DNA of 64,000 nt, taken from Terriglobia bacterium (GTDB lineage Bacteria; Acidobacteriota; Terriglobia; Acidiferrales; UBA7541). The stretch spans positions 434,001 through 498,000 of the forward strand of contig JAIQGG010000001.1 in assembly GCA_020072785.1 (NCBI GenBank). The letters run 5' to 3'. A program made the translations under genes and the position numbers. The notes beneath the pieces are model-generated. The model was not told the origin of the DNA. It saw only the letters and a program-made list of their open reading frames with translations, and made no database searches. How positions within the stretch are numbered: the first letter of the stretch is position 1; every line of letters begins with the position of its first letter. Shown here in pieces: positions 34,581-44,195 of this stretch.

Positions 34581-36824
34581 TCAGGCCAGCTCCTGCACGC
34601 GGATGGGCAGCCGCCGCACGCGCTTGCCCGTCGCCGCGTACAGCGCGTTGCACAGCGCCGGCGCGATCACCGGCACGGCCGGCTCGCCGATCCCCGTCGG
34701 CTTCTCGCTGCTGGCCACGATGTGCACCTCGACCGGCGGCGCTTCCTGGATGCGCAGCATCTCGTAATCGTGGAAATTGCTCTGCGCCACCCGCCCGCGC
34801 TCGATGGTGATGGCGTCCTTCAGCGCCGCGGTTAGCCCGTAGATCACCGCGCTCTCCACCTGCGCCCGCACGCCCAGCGGATTCACCGCCCGGCCCACGT
34901 CCACCGCCGCCACCACCCGCAGCACCCGCACCGCGCCCTTCTGCACCCGGGCTTCGATCACCGCCGCCGCGTAGGAATTGAACGAAAAATACCCGGCAAT
35001 CCCCCGGCCCGTCCCCTTGGCCGGTGCCTTGCCCCATCCGGCCTTTTCCGCGGCCAGTTTCAGCACGCCCTTCAACCGCGCCGTGTCCAGCGGGTCGCCG
35101 GTCGGGGAGGTGAAGTCCGGAATCTTACGGTCGCCGCCTATCAGCCGCAACCGGAACTCCAGCGGGTCCACCTTGGCCGCCGCGGCCAGCTCATCCACGA
35201 AGCTCTCTACCACGAAGCCGCAACCCGAATTTTCCACCGAACGCCACCACGCCCGCGGCACGGCCGATTTTCCCAGCGTGTATTCCACGCGGTAACCCGC
35301 CGCACGGTAGGGCAGGAACGCCGCCATCGCGAATTCGCTCGCTTCCGGCTTTTCCGCGCCGTCTTTCTCCCACACCACCGCGATCGACGTCGAAGTCTGA
35401 AAATGCTTCCACGCCGCGAGGCCTCCTTGGCCGTCCAGCGCCCCGGCCATGCGGTGCAGGGATGCCGGGCGGTAGAAGCAGTGCTGCAAGTCGTCTTCGC
35501 GCGTCCACAACACCATCACCGGCTGGCCCACGGCCTTGGACACCTGCGCCGCTTCGGCCGCGAAATCCGCCTGGTAGCGCCGCCCGAAGCCGCCGCCCAG
35601 CAGCGTAGTGTGCACCGTGACCGTCTCCGGCTTCAGTCCGGTGACCTGCGCGATGATGTCGCGCGCCCACTGCGGCGCCTGCGAGGGCACCCAGGCTTCC
35701 GCGCCGTCGGGGCGCACGTGCACCGTGCAGTTCATCGGCTCCATGCAGGCGTGCGCCGCGAACGGCACTTCGTAGTCCGCCTGCACCGCGCGGCTTCCCG
35801 CGGCCGCCAGCGCGGCCTCCGCGTCGCCGTCGTTGCGCACGATCTTTCCGGGCTTTGCCGCGTTCTCCAGGAACTGCTGGCGCAGCGCTGCGCTCGATTC
35901 TCCCGCCGCCGCGCCTTCGTCCCAGGAAATCTCCAGCGCCTGGCGCCCCTGGATCGCCGCCCAGGAGGAATCCGCCACCACGGCCACGCCGCCCGCCGTG
36001 AACGCGCCCTGGCCGATGGCGTCTATCGCCACGACTTCGCGCACCCCGGCGACGCCCTTGGCCTTCGCCGCGTCGAACTTCGCCACCTTCCCGCCGAAGA
36101 CCGGGCAGCGCGCGACCACGGCGTAGAGCATTCCCGGCACCCGCACATCCAGCCCGAATCGCGCCGTGCCGCCGCTCTTCGTGCGTGCATCCACGCGGTG
36201 CGTGTCGTGGCCGACGATGGTGAACTCGGCCGAATTCTTCAGCGGCACCGTCTTGAAATCCGGGATCGGCAGCATGGCCGCCTCTTCCACCAGCTGGCCG
36301 TAGCGGAAAATTTTTTTGCGCGCCCCGTGAATCACCGCACCGTTTTCGGCCTTGCAGGTGTCGCGGTTGACACTCCAGCGCTGCGCCGCCGCCGTCACCA
36401 GCATCTCCCGCGCCGCGGCTCCCGCCTGGCGCAGCGGCAGCCAGGACTCCGGCACGCTGCTGCTGCCTCCCGTGCCGTGTTCGTAGATCGCGGGGTCCGT
36501 GGGCGCCTGCTCCACACTCACGCTCTTCCAGTTCACGCACAGCTCTTCCGCCAGGATCATCGGCAGCGCCGTCATCACCCCCTGGCCCATCTCCGATTTG
36601 GCCAGGATCAGCGTGACCCGGTTGTCCGCCGCGATGCGCACCCAGGCGTTGAAGGGGTTGGGGATTTTCTTTTCCTGCTGCTGCGCTTCGTCGGCAAAGG
36701 CGCGGAAAGGCAGGTGGAAGCCGACGACCAAGGCCGCGCCTCCCGTGGCCGTGGTCTTGAGAAACGTACGGCGATTCATAAGAGTTGACCGCTTTGCGGT
36801 CCCAGAAGGAGTCGATGTGGTCAT
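34581..36824 (-). CDS. Molybdopterin-binding subunit of Tat-exported isoquinoline-1-oxidoreductase-type enzyme (copy 2)
   Basis: The protein has 747 residues from ATG 36824, which has AGGAGGT 8 nt upstream. A second ATG at 36779 begins directly with the Tat motif MNRRTFLKTTATGGAALVV but has no ribosome site; the 15-codon difference is occupied by a dispersed palindrome (36782-36807). The body mirrors copy 1: [87 protein letters not shown]. Both copies keep the terminal Glu motif GEP, so both look active. They share one small subunit, encoded just upstream. Confidence 0.9.
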   Translation of the reverse strand: MTTSTPSGTAKRSTLMNRRTFLKTTATGGAALVVGFHLPFRAFADEAQQQEKKIPNPFNAWVRIAADNRVTLILAKSEMGQGVMTALPMILAEELCVNWKSVSVEQAPTDPAIYEHGTGGSSSVPESWLPLRQAGAAAREMLVTAAAQRWSVNRDTCKAENGAVIHGARKKIFRYGQLVEEAAMLPIPDFKTVPLKNSAEFTIVGHDTHRVDARTKSGGTARFGLDVRVPGMLYAVVARCPVFGGKVAKFDAAKAKGVAGVREVVAIDAIGQGAFTAGGVAVVADSSWAAIQGRQALEISWDEGAAAGESSAALRQQFLENAAKPGKIVRNDGDAEAALAAAGSRAVQADYEVPFAAHACMEPMNCTVHVRPDGAEAWVPSQAPQWARDIIAQVTGLKPETVTVHTTLLGGGFGRRYQADFAAEAAQVSKAVGQPVMVLWTREDDLQHCFYRPASLHRMAGALDGQGGLAAWKHFQTSTSIAVVWEKDGAEKPEASEFAMAAFLPYRAAGYRVEYTLGKSAVPRAWWRSVENSGCGFVVESFVDELAAAAKVDPLEFRLRLIGGDRKIPDFTSPTGDPLDTARLKGVLKLAAEKAGWGKAPAKGTGRGIAGYFSFNSYAAAVIEARVQKGAVRVLRVVAAVDVGRAVNPLGVRAQVESAVIYGLTAALKDAITIERGRVAQSNFHDYEMLRIQEAPPVEVHIVASSEKPTGIGEPAVPVIAPALCNALYAATGKRVRRLPIRVQELA
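36782..36807. repeat. Dispersed palindromic element, copy 1
   Basis: GACCGC-TTT-GCGGTC core within a 26-bp unit that matches 51938-51963 at 24 of 26 positions. It lies inside the first codons of the copy 2 oxidoreductase gene. Confidence 0.6.
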
Positions 36825-36985
36825 GGCGAGAGACCTCCTGAGGAAAGGGCAATGAAGAATTCCGGTGGTTCAGCCCGGCAGCCCGGGTTCGGCGCGCCGC
36901 CTGTGGCAGCAGCGCCGGGGGCCCGCCAGGCAGAGGAGCGGCCCTCCCGGGACACCCGCCACGGGCAGACCTCCCGCGGGAACGC

Positions 36986-37474
36986 TTAGCGCGCCGCGGC
37001 TTTTTCCTGGGCCGCGCCGCCGTGCAGCTCCGCCGCGCGGTGAATGGCTTTGCGGATGCGCTGGTAGGTGCCGCAGCGGCAGATGTTGCCCTGCATGGCG
37101 TCGTCGATATCCGCATCCGACGGATTGGGTTTCTTGGCCAGCAGCGCCGCCGCGGACATGATCTGCCCGGACTGGCAGTAGCCGCACTGCGGCACGTCGA
37201 TTTCCACCCACGCCCGCTGCACCGGATGGCTGGCGTCCGCGGCCAGTCCCTCGATGGTCGTCACGTGCTTGCCGGCCACACTGGAGACGGCGGTGATGCA
37301 GGAGCGCGTGGCCTCCCCGTTCACGTGCACGGTGCAGGCGCCGCACAGCGCCATGCCGCAGCCGAACTTCGTGCCCGTGAGGTTCAGCGTGTCGCGCAGC
37401 ACCCAGAGCAACGGCATCTCCGGGCTGACGTCCACCCTCTGCGCTTTTCCGTTCAATGTGAATGTGATGGCCAT
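36986..37474 (-). CDS. 2Fe-2S subunit of isoquinoline-1-oxidoreductase-type enzyme
   Basis: The protein has 162 residues, with an ATG at 37474 behind GGAGGAGG. The plant-type 2Fe-2S cluster is bound by the Cys residues in [17 protein letters not shown]; the helical second cluster domain has [10 protein letters not shown] and [14 protein letters not shown]. This is the IorA/CoxS small-subunit layout. It should pass electrons from the molybdopterin subunits to a downstream acceptor. No FAD subunit is encoded nearby, as expected for the IorAB type. There is no Tat leader of its own; it would be exported with a partner. The 160-bp gap to copy 2 is not otherwise explained. Confidence 0.92.
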   Translation of the reverse strand: MAITFTLNGKAQRVDVSPEMPLLWVLRDTLNLTGTKFGCGMALCGACTVHVNGEATRSCITAVSSVAGKHVTTIEGLAADASHPVQRAWVEIDVPQCGYCQSGQIMSAAALLAKKPNPSDADIDDAMQGNICRCGTYQRIRKAIHRAAELHGGAAQEKAAAR

Positions 37475-37556
37475 GGGGACCTCCTCCGTGAGCCCGCCTA
37501 TCCTACCGCAACTCTCCCAGGGTTGAAAATCAAGGATTCTCCGCGCGCGGGGCCGT

Positions 37557-40500
37557 TCAGGCGGGCGCCATGTCGCGGGGGGGTTCCGGCTCGACGCCGC
37601 GCCAGCCCACCGGCCGCCCGCTCACCGCTTCCTTCACGGAGCGGAACAGCACCACGTACATCAGTTGCCGGTAGTAGAAGCGCTGCAGCAGCACGGGCAC
37701 CAGCAGCGTCCAATCCTCGCCGCGCTCCAGGGCGAACGCCACCACGCAGGTGAATACGTCAATCAGCAGGAAGCCCAGGAAAAACAGCACCGACTTTTCC
37801 ACGTCCGCTGCGGTCCAGATCTGCGGCAGCCGCAGCACGTGCAGCTGCGCCATCGCCCACAGCCCCACCGACCCCAGGAACATCAGGTCGATGACCGGGG
37901 AGATCAGCGGCAGCACCAGCTGGAAGACGAAAATGTTGGGCAGCGCGATCGACCCCAGGGTTCCGTACTTCGGCCGGAACAGCGTGTCGCGGTGCTTCCA
38001 GAATGCTTGCAGCGTCCCGAACGTCCAGCGGAAGCGCTGCCCCACCAGCGCCGATGCCGTCTCCGGAGCGTCGGTCCAGGCGATGGCCTCTTCTTCATAT
38101 CCGATCCGCCAGCCCAGCCGCCGGATGGCGATGGTCAGGTCGGCGTCCTCGGCCACGGTGTCCGCGGTGATGCCGCCAGCCGCCTCGATCGCCTCTTTGC
38201 GCCACGCCCCCAGCGCTCCCGGCACCACCGTGATGCAGTTCAGCAAATCGAAGGCGCGCTTCTCCATGTTCTGGCTGGTGATGTACTCCAGCGCCTGCCA
38301 GCGCGTCAGCCAGCGCGTGCGGTTGCCCACCTTCACGTTCCCGGCCATGGCCCCCACCCGCGCATCCGAAAAATGCCGCAGCAGCTTGGGCACCGCGTCC
38401 GGCTCCACTTCCGTATCCGCGTCGATGGTGACCACGATCTCCGTGGCCGCCTCGTCCATGGCGCGGTGCAGCGCCGCCGATTTTCCGCGGTTCACCTGGT
38501 GGAGGATGCGCACCCGCGGGTTTTTCCCGAAGTGTTCTTCCAGGAGTTCGCCCGTGCGGTCCTTCGAGCCGTCGTTCACCACGATCACCCGCAGATCCGG
38601 CACGCGCGAGGCCAGCGCCGCCGTCACCGTCTCCACGATCACGTCCTCTTCGTTATGCGCGGGGATCAGCACGGTCACCGACGGCAGCGGCTCCGCGAGC
38701 GCCGCGCGGTCCGGCCGCATCTTCTCCACCAGCGCCAGAAATCCGATAATCAGGGCGCGCCCGCTCACCAGCACAATCCCCGCCACGAACAGGGTGCTCA
38801 TCCCCAGGCGCAGCCAGTGATACAGCCCGAAGACGAATCCATCGGCGCGGGCGTCCATCTCCTCGCGCGGACTCAGCGGCAGCATCACCTCCGCGCGCGT
38901 CTTTCCCAGCAGCTCCGAGACCGAGACCATCTGGTAGCCCCGGGCCCGCAGCCCGTCGATGATCTGCGGCAGCGCCAGCACCGTCTGGCTGCGGTCCCCT
39001 CCGCCGTCGTGCAGCAGGATGATGTTTCCCTTCGTCGCCTGCTGCAGGACCCCCGCGACGATCTCCTCCGCCGGAATCTGCCGTCCCTCCGGCTGCCGCC
39101 AGTCCTGGGGGTCGATCCGCGAGCCCACCAGCAGATACCCCATCTCCTGCGGGATGGGCAGCTGCTCCACCTCCTCCGCGTATTCCGGCTGGTGGTCGAT
39201 TCCATACGGCGGGCGGAAAAGCATGGACTTCACACCCAGCCGGCTCTCCAGCAGCCGCTGCGTCAGGTTCAGCTCGATGTGCAGTTGCGCGCGCGAAATC
39301 TCGTCGAAGTGCGGATGCGTGTAGGTATGATTGCCGATCTCGTGCCCTTCCGCGTATTCCTGCTGCAGCAGTTGCGGGGCGCGGCTGGCCTCGTCTCCGA
39401 TCACGAAGAACGTCGCCGGCGCTTTCTTCTCCTTCAGGATCTTCAGAATTTCGGGCGTCCAGCGCGTGTCCGGGCCGTCGTCGAAAGAGATCGCTATCTT
39501 CCCCCGTGCCGCTCCGAGTTGCTCGATGTTGTAGGAGAGCGGGTAGGCCGTGTACGTTTCCGTGGTGATCAGGTCCGTTGCCGGGTCGTAGCTGAAGGTC
39601 CGCCGCCCTTCCTTCGGCGTGTCCGCGATCCGCCAGATGTCGCCGTCGCCCTGCAGGATCAGGTCCGGCCCCGGCTGCACCGTCTCCAGTTTGGCGCGCG
39701 CCGCGTCGTCCGGCCGCGTGGCATCCCAGAGGGCCCACAGCGAAGTATCCACCGAGCCCAGCCGCCACAGCGCCGTCCCCTGCGTCCCCGCGCGCTCGCT
39801 CGTCCGCAGTTGGTTGTAGCCGGTCACCGCGTCCAGCATCCACACCTGGTGCACGTGGTCGTGCTCGTCGGAGTAGGAGTAGTGCGGGTTCAGCGATTCC
39901 GCGTCGAATTCCACCTGCGATTCCGATTCGTAGGCCCGCAACAGCGCTTCCTGCACGCTCAGGCTTTCCGCCGGCTCATGCGCTTTGGCGGGCGCCTCCG
40001 ACCAGTCGTAGGCGTAGTTCGCGATGCCCATCACGATCTTCGCGGGCGGCACCACCCGCGCCACCTGCCGCAGGTTCTCCACGAACCAGTCCTGCGCCGC
40101 CACCGGCCCCGGCGGCGACGTGAGCCAGTGCTGGTCGTAATTCATCAGGATGATGGCGTCGCACTGCGCCCCGAAGTACGCGTAGTCATAATCCGCATCC
40201 CGCGCGGGCAGCGCCACCATCAGCTTCAATCCCACCGCGTGCAGCGCCGGCCCCAGCTCCCCCACGAACTGCCGGAAGTGGTGCTGGCTCGCCTGCGGCA
40301 CTTCCTCGAAATCCACCACGATCCCGGCCTGCCGCGCGCGCACCGCGTATTCCGCCAGATCCCGCGTCAACCGCTGCCGCGAGGCCGGATTCCCCAGCAG
40401 CGCCGCCAGCTCTTTCACCCGCCAGTTCTTCCCGTCGTAGTTGTTCACCAGCCCCATGATCGGCATCTCGACGTTCGCCGAGCGCATCCACTGGTGCAGC

Positions 40501-40979
40501 TTGTCTCCGCGCAGCAGCCCCAGCGCCTCTTCCGGCGACGCCGCAAAGACCTGGTTGCGTTCGTAATCCACCACCGTCAGCCCGCCGTCCGGCGTCACGG
40601 CGTGCAGTTGCTCGGGGATGAGCAGGTCGAGGTCCTTGTAGTGATGCTTCAGCGCCGCCAGGCTCGTGGGGTCCCAGCTCACGAAAAACGCCGCGCGCAA
40701 GGGATCGTATTTCTCCGGCACCTTGCCGATGCTCGCCACCCGCCGCTTCCGCCTTTCCCGCACCGCCGTGGTCTTGGCGCTCTTCTTCGCCGGCACCGCG
40801 TGGTACACCGGTCTCCCACCCGGCTGCAGCACCGCCGGCAGATACACCGGAATCACGATGGTAATGAAAAAATAGACCAGCAGCACGGTCGCCACGCCCG
40901 CGCAAATCTCCAGCACCCGGCTGGTCCGCCGCCAGCGCACTCGCTCGGCGTCATAGAAGATGGGTTTCCGCAGCTTCAT
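37557..40979 (-). CDS. GH18-NodB deacetylase-GT2 synthase fusion
   Basis: The protein has 1140 residues. An N-terminal helix at about 25-45 is followed by a GH18-like domain at about 85-440 ([51 protein letters not shown]). A polysaccharide deacetylase domain follows at about 490-690 with metal and catalytic motifs [10 protein letters not shown] (D-D at 500-501), [10 protein letters not shown] and LFRPPYGID. After two helices, a processive GT2 domain starts near 780: [15 protein letters not shown], Asp853/Asp855 in [23 protein letters not shown] and [15 protein letters not shown]-terminal helices complete the synthase. All activities of a poly-N-acetylglucosamine-type machine (make, deacetylate, cut) are in one chain. 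The GH18 DxE signature is reduced, so it may only bind. Confidence 0.9.
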   Translation of the reverse strand: MKLRKPIFYDAERVRWRRTSRVLEICAGVATVLLVYFFITIVIPVYLPAVLQPGGRPVYHAVPAKKSAKTTAVRERRKRRVASIGKVPEKYDPLRAAFFVSWDPTSLAALKHHYKDLDLLIPEQLHAVTPDGGLTVVDYERNQVFAASPEEALGLLRGDKLHQWMRSANVEMPIMGLVNNYDGKNWRVKELAALLGNPASRQRLTRDLAEYAVRARQAGIVVDFEEVPQASQHHFRQFVGELGPALHAVGLKLMVALPARDADYDYAYFGAQCDAIILMNYDQHWLTSPPGPVAAQDWFVENLRQVARVVPPAKIVMGIANYAYDWSEAPAKAHEPAESLSVQEALLRAYESESQVEFDAESLNPHYSYSDEHDHVHQVWMLDAVTGYNQLRTSERAGTQGTALWRLGSVDTSLWALWDATRPDDAARAKLETVQPGPDLILQGDGDIWRIADTPKEGRRTFSYDPATDLITTETYTAYPLSYNIEQLGAARGKIAISFDDGPDTRWTPEILKILKEKKAPATFFVIGDEASRAPQLLQQEYAEGHEIGNHTYTHPHFDEISRAQLHIELNLTQRLLESRLGVKSMLFRPPYGIDHQPEYAEEVEQLPIPQEMGYLLVGSRIDPQDWRQPEGRQIPAEEIVAGVLQQATKGNIILLHDGGGDRSQTVLALPQIIDGLRARGYQMVSVSELLGKTRAEVMLPLSPREEMDARADGFVFGLYHWLRLGMSTLFVAGIVLVSGRALIIGFLALVEKMRPDRAALAEPLPSVTVLIPAHNEEDVIVETVTAALASRVPDLRVIVVNDGSKDRTGELLEEHFGKNPRVRILHQVNRGKSAALHRAMDEAATEIVVTIDADTEVEPDAVPKLLRHFSDARVGAMAGNVKVGNRTRWLTRWQALEYITSQNMEKRAFDLLNCITVVPGALGAWRKEAIEAAGGITADTVAEDADLTIAIRRLGWRIGYEEEAIAWTDAPETASALVGQRFRWTFGTLQAFWKHRDTLFRPKYGTLGSIALPNIFVFQLVLPLISPVIDLMFLGSVGLWAMAQLHVLRLPQIWTAADVEKSVLFFLGFLLIDVFTCVVAFALERGEDWTLLVPVLLQRFYYRQLMYVVLFRSVKEAVSGRPVGWRGVEPEPPRDMAPA

Positions 40980-41065
40980 CTATTCTTTCAAGCTAGCCGC
41001 CCGCGCCGAGCCTGTCAATCTTTCCCCACCTGCGCGATTCCTGCGCGCGCCCGCCATGAGGTACC

Positions 41066-42541
41066 ATGCGCAAGCACCTCATGAAACGCCTTCTCGCCAA
41101 TCCGTGGCTGGCCCTGGCCGCAGGACTCCTCCTGCGCCTGTTCTTCGTTTTCCGCTTTCCCTCGGATTCCGGCGACACCGTGCTCTACGAGGAGATTGCC
41201 GCCAACTGGCTGAAACACGGCGCCTACGCCATGCGGATCGGCGGTCAGGTTATCCCCGTAGATCTGCGCATGCCCGGCTACCCCGGCTTCCTGGCCGCCA
41301 TTTACGCCCTCTCCGGCCACACCGGCGCGGCCGCCCGCCTCTGGGTCTTCCTCGCCCAGGTTTTTGTCGATCTGCTTTCGTGCCTGCTCATCGCGGCCCT
41401 TGCGGCGCTTCTCGCTCTCCTGATGCCCTTCCGGGCGCACAGCCGCCGCATTTTTGTGGCGGCCCTCTGGCTGTCCGTGTTGTGTCCCTTTATCGCCAAC
41501 TACACGGCGGTGCCGCTCACCGAAGTTTTTGCGGCGTTTCTGACGGCGGCAACCCTTCTCGCGCTGCTCGCGCAAATCGGGCCTGCCTGCGGCGGGCAGA
41601 TTTCCCTCTTCCAGTCGGAATGGGCGGCCAGAAACGCCGAATCGATCTTCGCCGTTCTCGCCGGCTTCCTCACGGGTCTCGGGACGCTCTTCCGCCCCGA
41701 GGCGCCCCTGCTGCTCGCGGAGTCGTGGATCGTTCTGGCTTTCGTCTTGTGGCGCCGCCGCCGCTGGGCCTTCTGGGTGCAGCTCGTGGTGCTCTCGGCC
41801 CTCGGATGCTTCCTGCCGCTGGCGCCCTGGGCCGCGCGCAACGCCGTTACGCTACACGAAGCGCAATTCCTCACGCCGCGCTATTCCCAGCTTCCCGGCG
41901 AAATCGTGCCCCGCGGCTTCATCGCCTGGGAGCGGACCTGGCTCTGGCGTTTCCGCGACGTCTATCTCGTCTCCTGGAAGCTGGAGGAAGAGCCCATCCG
42001 CATGGCGGAGATTCCCCGCGCGGCCTTCGACACCCCGGAGGAAAAGTCGCGCATCGCTGCCGCGCTCGCCATCTACAACCGCACCGTGAACTTTACCGAG
42101 GAAGAAGACGCCGTCTTTGCCGTCGTCGCCCGCGAGCGCACCGCCCGCCATCCGCTGCGCACCTTTGTGCGCATCCCGCTCGCTCGCGCCGCGGCCATCT
42201 GGTTTACCCCGCGCATCGAGCTCCTGCCCTATTCCGGGAAAATCTTTCCGCTGCGCGAAGCCATTGCCGAGGACTGGATCGATTTTTCCGTCACGGCCGG
42301 CTTCTTTCTTCTCAATTGTTTCTACGTCGGACTGGCCGCGTGGGGCGCTCTGCGCCTCTGGCGCGGCAACGCTGCCGCGCGCCCGGCCGTGGCCCTGCTC
42401 GCCGGCTACGTCCTCCTGCGTACGGCTTTCCTCACCACCATCGAAACGCCCGAGCCGCGTTACGTCGTCGTCTGCTTTCCGATTCTGCTGGCCCTCGGCG
42501 CCCAGCTCTTCGCCCGCCGCCAGGACTCCCCGGCTTTGTAG
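41066..42541 (+). CDS. GT39/ArnT-like membrane glycosyltransferase
   Basis: The protein has 491 residues and about ten to eleven hydrophobic helices. The first loop holds DSGDTVLYEEIAANWLKHGAYA and DLRMPGYPGFLAAIYAL, the pattern of polyprenyl-phosphate-sugar transferases of the GT-C fold (ArnT, PMT), with acidic residues after the first helix. There is a large cytosolic/periplasmic segment at about 200-350. The start is ATG 41066 with GAGGT close by; ATG 41081 is an alternative. It probably moves a sugar from a lipid carrier to a surface acceptor. It is divergent from the GH18-NodB-GT2 gene, and the 86-bp gap between them should hold both promoters. Confidence 0.75.
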   Translation: MRKHLMKRLLANPWLALAAGLLLRLFFVFRFPSDSGDTVLYEEIAANWLKHGAYAMRIGGQVIPVDLRMPGYPGFLAAIYALSGHTGAAARLWVFLAQVFVDLLSCLLIAALAALLALLMPFRAHSRRIFVAALWLSVLCPFIANYTAVPLTEVFAAFLTAATLLALLAQIGPACGGQISLFQSEWAARNAESIFAVLAGFLTGLGTLFRPEAPLLLAESWIVLAFVLWRRRRWAFWVQLVVLSALGCFLPLAPWAARNAVTLHEAQFLTPRYSQLPGEIVPRGFIAWERTWLWRFRDVYLVSWKLEEEPIRMAEIPRAAFDTPEEKSRIAAALAIYNRTVNFTEEEDAVFAVVARERTARHPLRTFVRIPLARAAAIWFTPRIELLPYSGKIFPLREAIAEDWIDFSVTAGFFLLNCFYVGLAAWGALRLWRGNAAARPAVALLAGYVLLRTAFLTTIETPEPRYVVVCFPILLALGAQLFARRQDSPAL

Positions 42542-42618
42542 CGCCGGACGGAATTTATTCCGGCGCAGACGGGAGACGGGCCTCTTGGTTTTGCGACGGC
42601 ACCGGCGCAAGCCGGTGC
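42541..42618. repeat. Two palindromes in the gap between convergent genes
   Basis: GCGCCGGA/TCCGGCGC at 42541-42566 and GCACCGGC-GCAA-GCCGGTGC at 42599-42618. They occupy the whole 76-bp gap between the GT39-like and CDF genes. No T-runs follow, so they are more like REP elements or rho-dependent end signals than intrinsic terminators. Confidence 0.6.
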
Positions 42619-44042
42619 TACGGGCGTTCCTCGGCCGGCTCGGGATGAATCGTCACCCGGTAAATTTGCGGAAAGCGCTCCTTCACGCGATCCTCGAGCG
42701 CCGCCGTCACGTCGTGCACCTGCGTAATCGGCAGCTCGCTGCGCATCGTGCAGTGACACGACACCAAAATGTGGTGCTCCACCTGCCGCACCCGCACCTC
42801 GTGGCAATTCAACAGCCCCTCGAACCCCTTCGGCAGCAGATTCAGAAACTCCTCCACCTCCCGCGAGAGCTGCTTCATCTCTCCCGCGCTGCTGTCGCTC
42901 GTCGGAATGCTCTTCCCCAGCGGCTCGATGTGGATGTTCACTTCCGTGCGCGCGGCGCGCAGCGCGCGGATGCCGTCTTCCAGTTCCGTGGCCTGGCGGT
43001 GCGCCTCCCCCAGGCTGAGTTGTTCGTCCACTTCCAGGTGCAGCTCCACGAACAATTTTCCGTCCAGCTGCTGCGCCGTCAGGTCGTGGATGGCCAGCCC
43101 CTGGCGCTGCGCCAGCGCGCGGATCGCTTCGAAGAGGTGCTCACCCTCGGGAGCCCGCGGCTCCACGTGTACCATCACGTCCGCCGGCACGATCTCCCCG
43201 ATGCGCGCCTCGATCGCGTCCGTCAGCGCGTGCACCTGCTCCAGGTTGGTGCTCCGCGGCACGCTCACCGTTACATCCACGAAGTGCCGGTTGCCCGCGC
43301 GCCGCACGCGCACCCGCTCCGTATCCAGGATCCCGTCCATCTGCGCCACGGCCTGCGCGATACGCCGCTGCAGCCCCACCGGCGCCGTGTCCAGCAGCGC
43401 GTCCAGCGTGCGCCGCCCCAGCTGCGAACCCACCCAGATCACCACCCCGGCCACCGCCAGCGCCGCCAGCGCGTCCGCGTACACCAGCGAAGGAATGTTC
43501 CAGGCTTCCCCGGCCCACACCAGCGCGATCCCCGTGATCACCACCAGCGTGCTCCACACGTCGGTCGAGAAATGCAGCGCGTCCGCTTCCAGCGCCTCGC
43601 TCTGGAATTTCCGCGCCGCCTGCCCCAGCGCCCGCGCCCGCGTCAGGTCCACCAGCAGCGCCACGAAGAGCACCACGAGGGCCGTCACGCTGGGCTGGAT
43701 GTGCACGCTGCGGAAGAAAAGCCGAACGAACGCCTGGTAGATGATGTACAGCGCGGTGACCAGGAGCAGACCGGTTTCCACGAAGGCCGAAAAATTCTCG
43801 AACTTCCCGTGCCCATAGGGATGGTTCTCGTCCGCCGGCGCGTCCGACATGCGCACCGACAGATACGTGATCACCGCCGCCACCAGGTCCAGCCCCGAAT
43901 GCAGCGCTTCCGAGAGCACGCCGAGGCTTCCCGTGCGCAGCGTCAGAAACGTCTTCAGTCCCAGCAGCACCGCCGCCGAGCCCACGCTCAGCAGTGCCGC
44001 GCTCCGTTTCTCCCGCATGTCTTCCAGCAGCCGCGTAACCAT
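42618..44042 (-). CDS. Cation diffusion facilitator with three tandem C-terminal domains
   Basis: The protein has 474 residues; the usual CDF length is about 300. Six helices occupy about 15-205, with the zinc-site motifs HSGLDLVAAVITYLSVR (H..D), ENHPYGHGKFE and HFSTDVWSTLVVITG (H..D). The cytosolic part holds three consecutive dimerisation-type domains, ending in VMVHVEP, VNIHIEP and VTIHPEP; the third has CHEVRVRQVEHH and CHCTM, extra Cys/His for metal. It should export Zn, Fe or Mn in exchange for protons. The divergent gene upstream begins 154 bp away. Confidence 0.9.
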   Translation of the reverse strand: MVTRLLEDMREKRSAALLSVGSAAVLLGLKTFLTLRTGSLGVLSEALHSGLDLVAAVITYLSVRMSDAPADENHPYGHGKFENFSAFVETGLLLVTALYIIYQAFVRLFFRSVHIQPSVTALVVLFVALLVDLTRARALGQAARKFQSEALEADALHFSTDVWSTLVVITGIALVWAGEAWNIPSLVYADALAALAVAGVVIWVGSQLGRRTLDALLDTAPVGLQRRIAQAVAQMDGILDTERVRVRRAGNRHFVDVTVSVPRSTNLEQVHALTDAIEARIGEIVPADVMVHVEPRAPEGEHLFEAIRALAQRQGLAIHDLTAQQLDGKLFVELHLEVDEQLSLGEAHRQATELEDGIRALRAARTEVNIHIEPLGKSIPTSDSSAGEMKQLSREVEEFLNLLPKGFEGLLNCHEVRVRQVEHHILVSCHCTMRSELPITQVHDVTAALEDRVKERFPQIYRVTIHPEPAEERP

Positions 44043-44195
44043 GATGGTCCGCCTAGACTACCTCAACTCGGGGGTATTTCGCCCCGGCAAGCTCCTCCGC
44101 AAAGCCCTGCTCAGCGTCCTCGGTTCCGGCCGGTCCTAGCCTTGCGCGGCACGTGACGCTGGAGTATCGTCGGCGGGTCCCTCCAGGAGGTTTTC

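Noticed and set aside
37665-41084. 1139-residue open frame on the plus strand opposite the GH18-NodB-GT2 gene
   Set aside because: Its translation is Arg/His/Gln-rich with no domain, and the minus strand carries three convincing catalytic domains. Long antisense frames are expected at this GC content.
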